Positions 57,952 through 64,000 of a stretch of 64,000 nt of DNA are shown here, piece by piece. The DNA is taken from the NCBI GenBank assembly GCA_963965975.1, contig OZ014412.1:5954501-6018500 (forward strand), written 5' to 3'. The translations under genes and the position numbers were made by a program. The first letter of the stretch is position 1. Each line of letters begins with the position of its first letter. Source of the stretch: Xestospongia bergquistia (lineage: Eukaryota; Porifera; Demospongiae; Haplosclerida; Petrosiidae). The notes under the pieces are model-generated. The model saw only the letters and a program-made list of their open reading frames with translations. It made no database searches and was not told where the DNA came from.

Positions 57952-59640
57952 CAGTAAACTCCTCCAAAGATGACCTATTAATTATGGAAATAACTCATTG
58001 TACTAACTCATTGTTATAATGTCATACATGTATTTGTGTCACTTTTAGCTAATTAAAATAATTGTTCTACTCTGTATTTTTAGTTAAGCACTTATTTCTA
58101 CATTGGTATCATTGTTATCACATATAATGTTTTAGTGTATTGTATTATGTCTGACTGTACACTGATTGAAATCAGGTATACACCAATATTTTTTTAATTA
58201 ATAAAACCATTAGTCATTATTTTGATAACTTAAGTGTGTATCATATTCAATTCAGTATAGACTCTACACATTTAGTTTTAACATGATATAATTTACCTTG
58301 TTATGACTATGAAAAGGAAATGTATGTACATGTAACTATCATGTGCATTTGAACAGACTCTTTGGAATAAAGCAGCACATCTGTATAAAACAAAATGTAT
58401 GTAATTTTATACCTGTACAGACTAAAATGTACAAGTTGTCCAAACTAAAGTAGAGTAATTAATTCTGTGTCACAAACTTATACAACATAGCAAATACATC
58501 TAATTATCAATTGTAATTAAACAGTCTCTCATAGAACAATAGTACATACATAAAGTGTACTATATTCAGTTGATAATGTATATGTACAATATGCATTATA
58601 TAGGAGCTACTTTGTAAACTGATGAATATGTCCCAAACATAACATATATGATTTGTGAATAGTTTGTCTATATTCAGTTTATGTTAGTTATCATATTATC
58701 ATGCAAACTTTTAATTCCTTTTTGAAATGTCAACAACAATACTACTCGTCTATAACAAATACAGTTAATAACTATAATCTAATTGTTATACAGTAACATA
58801 TGGTTCACTGACTAGCAATAATAATCTCCTTCAATAAGTAATTGTAAACACTCCCATTTTTTATTTTTAAAAACTGTAATGACTGAAACAAGTCTAGAAT
58901 TAAAATAATATACGTATACTTTGAGACATTGCAATAACAAGTCACTATTTTCTTCAGCAGATCTCTGTAATTAGCTAAGCCATTGTCATTTCCTTTTTGT
59001 TTTCTTTATAGACTTCATTATAAAGACAACTGAATGTATTCAGCTATTGTTTTTAAGACACAATTATGTGTTGATATATACATTAATTGAAATTAATTTT
59101 TATACAGTACTCTATATGTACCAAGTTTTTAATAAATACAATGTACTGCCACACTAACTATTCTGTGCTATTTTACAAAAACGTTATTAAGGCTCCTCCT
59201 CTGATCAGTTGTTAATACATAACTATCACCAAGATAGTCCAATACATGGCCACTTCTATATATGACATGGACATCTTACAGGTCATTTTACTGAAATATG
59301 AGTTATACTTATGTTGTTCCACACATTCCTAACAAAGTTATGTGCTGAATCAATTGAGGATGGGATATCTCCCTTAAAGATAGCCAGCACTATTAAGTAT
59401 GTGTACTATAAGGACAGTATAGTTCATTGCACAGTAATGCTCTGGAAACTTAATAGGTATAACTGATACACTACTGATTATTCCTGAGTAATGTTTTCAC
59501 ATCAAAAAGCTATATGCATTGAGTCATATGTATGCACATAAAGTATAATATGATCTTATTAGAAACATCTTTATCAACAACTTGTGTAATATCATAGCTC
59601 AATACAAATAGCATGTATGAATTCTATTCTCAAGTCTTGA
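57952..59640. other. U17 downstream region with a copy of the spacer repeat
   Basis: About 58500-58830 matches the spacers at 34125-34450, 37550-37880 and 40975-41280 in the same orientation, although U17 runs the other way from U13-U15. A polyadenylation-like AATAAAACC lies near 58199. From about 59180 to 59540 there is similarity to about 46050-46560 in scattered blocks. No gene seen. Confidence 0.45.
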
Positions 59641-59654
59641 AGCTGCTTTAATGC

Positions 59655-59792
59655 CAGATGTTCTCTACAATAAAGATACTCCACCCACTACTACTGATAT
59701 CCAATTAGGTTTTGATATTAAGTTACCAGATAAACATATTTCAGAACAAAAACAATCATTTAATTTACCTCTTATGGATATATTAATTAAAT
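59655..59792 (+). pseudogene. Decayed class 1 tail
   Basis: CTACAATAAAGATACTCCAC, ATCCAATTAGGTTTTGATAT, AAGTTACCAGA, TTTCAGAACAAAAACAATCA and CTTATGGATATATTAATTAA follow the class 1 tail in order. Deletions remove YDD and part of the middle. No TM exon is attached. Confidence 0.6.
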
Positions 59793-59814
59793 AAATAAAT
59801 TTTGAAACGCTATA

Positions 59815-60245
59815 ACACAAAGAACTACAGTTACATTTTATCATTATAAGTCAAATAATATGTGTATATTTATTGTAAAAAATTGTTTTCAATTATCTGT
59901 ATAATTAAAGTGAAAACAATTTCATTGGAGATGACACTTGTTACACAATATAATTATTATTAATAATATAAACTTTATTTGTTTACAGTGCACATTACAC
60001 TTGCTAGATTTATGATGTATAATCTATGTATGTATATTGTCAATATGTATATCAAGCATTAGTCAATAAACCATCTATAAAGTTAATAATATTGGCTAAG
60101 TAGATCCTTGTGTGATTAAATGTATGAAGTAGAATTTTAATTAATTTTTGATACTATAATTTGTAGGAGCAAATTATAGATTTCAGTGATAGAAATAGTG
60201 TATGATCGCTGAATAGTGATATCAATAGTTATAAAAGCCTCACCC
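59815..60245 (+). repeat. Direct repeat, paired with about 60840-61250
   Basis: Both copies share AAGTCAAATAATATG, ATATTTATTGT, ACACTTGTTACACA, ATATAAACTTTATTTGTTTA and AATAGTTATAAAAGC with moderate divergence. Each copy lies directly upstream of a broken receptor (U18, U19), so it was probably their upstream region. Confidence 0.6.
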
Positions 60246-60289
60246 ACAAACTCAGTCGTGTACTTAATAACCAGATTATTAGGTTTAAA

Positions 60290-60815
60290 ATGCTTCAAAG
60301 GATGGTAGTATTGACTTTTCTAATATTTGTAAGATCTCAAAGTTAGTAAATAACACATTAGAAATTGAGTTTTTTAAGTAACTATATTTACCCAGTCATC
60401 CTACAACAAACCTCCTCCACGCACTCTCCTGTATGTTCTGAAGATAATATGATGTAAACTTATACTATGACTGGTACTCTACTCCAATGGATAAACCTTG
60501 TAAATAATATAAATTCATTGAAAATAGTGTAACATCAACGTCAGGTACTACTCCTGCTGTTGGAAATTATACTATGGTCATTGTGAGCAGTGTGTCAAAC
60601 GTCAATATTCAAGACTTCACAATGTATCATCTCATCATAAATTTATTAATATTATTTATAATAATGTTATTATGGATATAAGTCTACAGATTGAAGTTGT
60701 AGTTTCTGGTAAGTACATGAATAATAATACAATTACACAATATAATCTAAAAACATTATATACAGGTATTTCCTTAAGTCCACAAAATATCACTTTCTAT
60801 TAATTCATCAAATTA
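60290..60815 (+). pseudogene. U18: truncated receptor relic, U6/U9 type
   Basis: Signal exon 60290-60341 is open (MLQRMVVLTFLIFVRSQ). The Ig exon, about 60396-60709, carries a stop right where the B-strand cysteine should be (ATG ATG TAA for the GTGTTAACTTGT of U9), a Cys-to-Tyr change and a deletion that shifts the frame. The following 57-nt intron is kept and still open. FN3-1 starts at about 60767 with the ISLSPQN segment and is cut off near 60800. Confidence 0.72.
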
Positions 60816-61263
60816 ATTCATTTATCCAATTAAATCGAACATTATAGTTAAGTTATCAGTTATAAGTCAAATAATATGAGTATATTTATTGTGAAAAATT
60901 GTTTAAGTGTTTTGAATTATCTTTAAAATTAAAATGAAGATTGGAGATAACACTTGTTACACAACAAAAATATTATTAATGATATAAACTTTATTTGTTT
61001 ATAGTGTACTTGCTAGTTTTACATTGTATACTGTATGTTTTAAGCAATATGCAAATTTAATATTAGTTAATAAACCATTCTATAAAGTTGATAGTTTTGG
61101 TTAAGAAGATCATTGTGTGATTAAAGTTATGAAGTTGACTTTAATTAATTTTTGATACTATAATTTGTACGAGCAAATTATACGAGTAGACTTCAGTGAC
61201 AGAAAGAGTGTATGATCACTGAATAGTAACATCAATAGTTATAAAAGCTCCAAAGTTTTCACA

Positions 61264-62449
61264 TCAAAGTACTCTTTATCAAGTACCATTACAAGTTGTG
61301 AACATTACATGGGTTCAAATTTCATATCATGATATTTGAATATTATGGAAAGTAATATGTATATAATATAAAATGACTACTATTGTTGACTATTTCATAG
61401 GCTTAAATAGACATATCTCCTATTCTATACCGGTATTATATTGTGACAAATCCATTAACCAATACAGTTATTAATACTACTAATACCAGTGTTATTATTA
61501 CTGGACTAACTCCTGATCAATATTATAATAATAATATTATAGCTGTTAATATCATTGGACCTGGTCCTGTACTTAAAATAAATGTTAAGTTATTTATAAT
61601 ATTGTACTTATATATATAGATAAATAAACCTACTTACAAAATCATTAATAGCAACAAGTTCTTCATCAAGTTAGTTTTAAATATGTATATACCACTTTAT
61701 TTCAATTATGTCTATAGCTACTACATTAACATTTATTACACAAATACTACCAGTACTAACATTATTAACTAGTATGTTAACTAAACAACTTGAGTGTTTA
61801 ATTCATAGCAGCATCACATTTACAGTTATCTTTACAGGTATTGTTAGTCCAGTAATGACTACAGCCTCATCATCCACAATAAAACAAGGTGATTCAGTTC
61901 ATTTGCAATTATTACATTTTATACTATTATCATTAATGTGTATATACTGTGACTATATTAGTATATAATACTGTTATGTCAACAACTGATACCTCTTATA
62001 CAGCATTATGTACAGTATATAATATTATGATATATTTATTTTACTGTTAAAGACACTGTTTTGAATTATTTGATTATTCCTACAGTGACAGTAACTACAA
62101 ATGTTTGTCCAAGTTAGTTAACAATAAAATCTAAAATATAATTATCACTCCATTACAGTTAATAAAAAACAATAAGCCTCATGTTTAGCAGAAGCAGGTA
62201 TATATATATAATTATATATGTGTGTGTGTGTGTGTATAATAAACAAACATAATACATTACTGAATTGTTTACTTAACAGTGAGTATACCAGTCAGTTTGT
62301 TCCTCTCTTCTGAGAAGGAGAAGCTACAATAAAGATACTCCACACACTACTATTATTCAATATATGATGATGTTAAGTTATCAAAGACCTCAGAACAGAA
62401 AGACATTATTGAATTACAAGGAAATACTGCTTATAGATATGTTAATTAG
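61264..62449 (+). pseudogene. U19: 3' half of a U10-type receptor, without a TM helix
   Basis: It begins inside a first FN3-2 exon (about 61280-61348), where GATATTTGA places a stop. The second FN3-2 exon (about 61403-61586) has a deletion near its start. Stalk exons follow at about 61720, 61800-61890, 62053 and 62160. The last exon begins at 62281 with SIPVSLFLSS but then jumps to the basic EKEKLQ region. The helix is deleted and a stop follows; the tail after it is shifted. A TA/TG microsatellite at 62200-62236 interrupts one intron. It joins the 60840 repeat directly, so the 5' half was lost. Confidence 0.72.
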
Positions 62450-62534
62450 AATTCTTAGTTTGACACGCATCTTGTCACATACAGTATTAATAACTTGTAC
62501 TACTTTAGTCATCATAACTGCATTATAAAGATGT

Positions 62535-62605
62535 TATTGTAAAGTAGGTGGACCAGTCTCAACCCACCTAATACTGACAGTACATTATAAGCATATTCAT
62601 AACAT
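62535..62605 (-). repeat. Inverted copy of the U2/U7/U10 upstream element
   Basis: Upstream of U2, U7 and U10 the order is GTTATGAATAT, CTGTCAGTATTAGG, TGGTCCACCTA. Here the same text reads on the opposite strand (TAGGTGGACCAGTCTCAACC, 62545-62570, then ACTGACAGT and ATATTCATAAC). The flanks on both sides keep the normal orientation. This is a micro-inversion of about 70 bp. Confidence 0.65.
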
Positions 62606-62678
62606 TGAACAAGACAATTGTCAATGATAGATAGAAGCTCTATATCACTTAGATATATATCTTTGTGTCATTGTAAGT

Positions 62679-64000
62679 ATGAATATCAATTCTTATTGTC
62701 TATTGCTCCTTTTGAAATGTGTTGTTATCACATGTATGTAAGTTATCAATGTTAGTTTTCTATTTTAAATGATGATTTTATTGTAGTATCATTTACAAGT
62801 CTTAATCAAACATCTCCATTATATTCTCCTGTGTGTCTTGGAGATACTGTAGTATTCACTTGTATTGCTAGTGGTACTGGATCTGCTGTATGGAGAGGAG
62901 ATAAAGAAACAGTTCGCACTTTATACAGTGGTATACTGTCTCAGGTTGTTGATAGCTTTACAGTGAGTGTTATAGAGATAAATGGCACAACAGTAGTATC
63001 TACTGCTACTGTTCAAACTGTCACATTACAATTAAATGGAGCTAGTATTAGTTGTTCTGCTAATTTACATGGTCCATACATTACACAGTCAATAAATATA
63101 GCAGGTAACTTTAGCTTAGTTATATTAAGTAACATATCATCTACTTACTTTACAGATCCACCGGATATAGTCAATAATGTGACTATTGTACCTGTTAATA
63201 GTACATCAGCTATATTGAGTTGGTCTCCAGGATATTACTGTGTAATGAACTATACTCTCACTGTACTCAGTAGTACTAACAATACAGATCAATATAATAC
63301 AAGTGATAATACTACATCAATTGTTATAAACTTTATAACAGGAGTACAATATTCATTTATTGTTATTGCAAGAGATAATGTTGAAAGAGTAGGACCTCCT
63401 AGTCAGTTATTAAACTATACTTGGGATGGTAAGATAAACAAGTATGTGTTATATAATGTTATAATTTATTAAAGTACCATCATTACAAGTTACAGATGTC
63501 ACTTTGTTTCCAATTTCAAATACTGTTACTGAACTAATTTGGATAGTAAGATAATTTTAAAATAATAGTACTAACTAAATATCTCATTCCTATTTACAGA
63601 CACTAATAGACATATCTCATCCTCCTATTTTATATTATATTGTGACAAATCCATTGACCAATACAGTTATTAATACTACTAATACCAGTGCTATTATTAC
63701 TGGACTAACTCCTGGTCAATATTACAATATTAATATCACAGCTGTTAATATCATTGGACCTGGTCCAGTACTTGTGATAAATGGTAAGTTAATATGATAT
63801 TGTACAGATATAGGTTGATAAACTTCCTTATATAGTTACGATACCACTAATAGTGACAAGTTCTTCTTCAGGTCAGTCCACAATATTCTGTATTAATTTC
63901 AATAAATATCTCCCATTGATCTTGAAACATTAACACTTAGTATTAATAGTTAGTTAATTTATTTTATCTATTATGTCAATTACTTGGAATTTAATAAAAA
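62679..64000 (+). CDS. U20: 5' part of a U10-type Ig-FN3-FN3 receptor (cut by window end)
   Basis: Exons: signal peptide 62679-62733 (MNINSYCLLLLLKCVVIT), Ig 62787-63104, FN3-1 63156-63428, FN3-2 63475-63545 and 63600-63783, first stalk exon 63836-63871 ending SSSSG-like before a GTCAGT donor. All are open. The Ig domain has CLGDTVVFTC, Trp in SAVWRGDKE and LNGASISC. FN3-1 has YCVMNYTLTV. The first FN3-2 exon is diverged (VTDVTLFPISNTVTELIW) and 3 nt longer than in U10, while its neighbours are nearly identical to U10. That points to replacement or relaxed constraint of that exon alone. The 51-nt open intron between Ig and FN3-1 is present. TM and tail lie beyond the window. Confidence 0.78.

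Noticed and set aside
1..64000. Receptor tyrosine kinases, since Ig/FN3 ectodomains are common in sponge kinases
   Set aside because: No kinase motifs (glycine loop, HRD, DFG) were found after any TM exon; tails are short and end at clear stops.

Overview
The window is eukaryotic, AT-rich DNA. Genes are split into many small exons by short GT-AG introns (often about 45-70 nt), with class-1 splice phases at domain borders. It holds one expanded family of single-pass surface receptors and almost nothing else. Each full member reads: signal peptide, one Ig-like domain, two fibronectin type III (FN3) domains, a Ser/Thr/Val-rich stalk of tiny exons, a transmembrane (TM) helix and a short cytoplasmic tail with tyrosine motifs. 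Compact introns, AT richness and Ig/FN3 expansion suggest an early-branching animal; a demosponge such as Amphimedon is my best guess, but this is inference. There are no tRNA, rRNA, CRISPR or bacterial features.

Layout. 1-30 kb, plus strand: U1 (3' end only), U2 (broken), U3, U4, relics, U5, U6 (split by a 602-bp transposon), U7, relics, U8 (one acceptor lost), U9, U10, U11 (broken), then a 3' relic. Blocks repeat: U5-U6-U7 parallels U8-U9-U10, and U1-U2-U3 parallels U9-U10-U11. 31.4-43.5 kb, minus strand: U12, U13, U14 (nonsense codon) and U15. 43.5-51.7 kb: decayed fragments, a MITE-like element, a 133-bp tandem repeat, a retroelement-like scrap and perfect palindromes. 51.7-53.5 kb, minus: U16, divergent, with a tail lacking tyrosines. 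54.9-58 kb, plus: U17, with a long ITIM/ITAM-like and proline-rich tail. 59.6-62.5 kb: relics, U18 and U19. 62.7 kb to the end: U20, cut by the window edge.

Tail classes. Class 1 (U1, U2, U4-U10) has YDDV and a terminal AYGYIN. Class 2 (U3, U11, orphan exons) has YGIT, AYSTM and VYETI. Class 3 (U12-U15) has IYDLPL and AYEHIN or AYENIN. Class 4 (U16) has no tyrosine. Class 5 (U17) has YAEI, YDEV, YSMI, YAVL and YSDI. Ectodomains and tails combine in different ways, as expected from exon shuffling and unequal crossing-over. Together the genes look like a birth-and-death recognition-receptor cluster with potentially activating, inhibitory and decoy members. Signalling roles are inferred from motifs only. 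Splice models were made by eye from GT-AG, phase and paralogue comparison.
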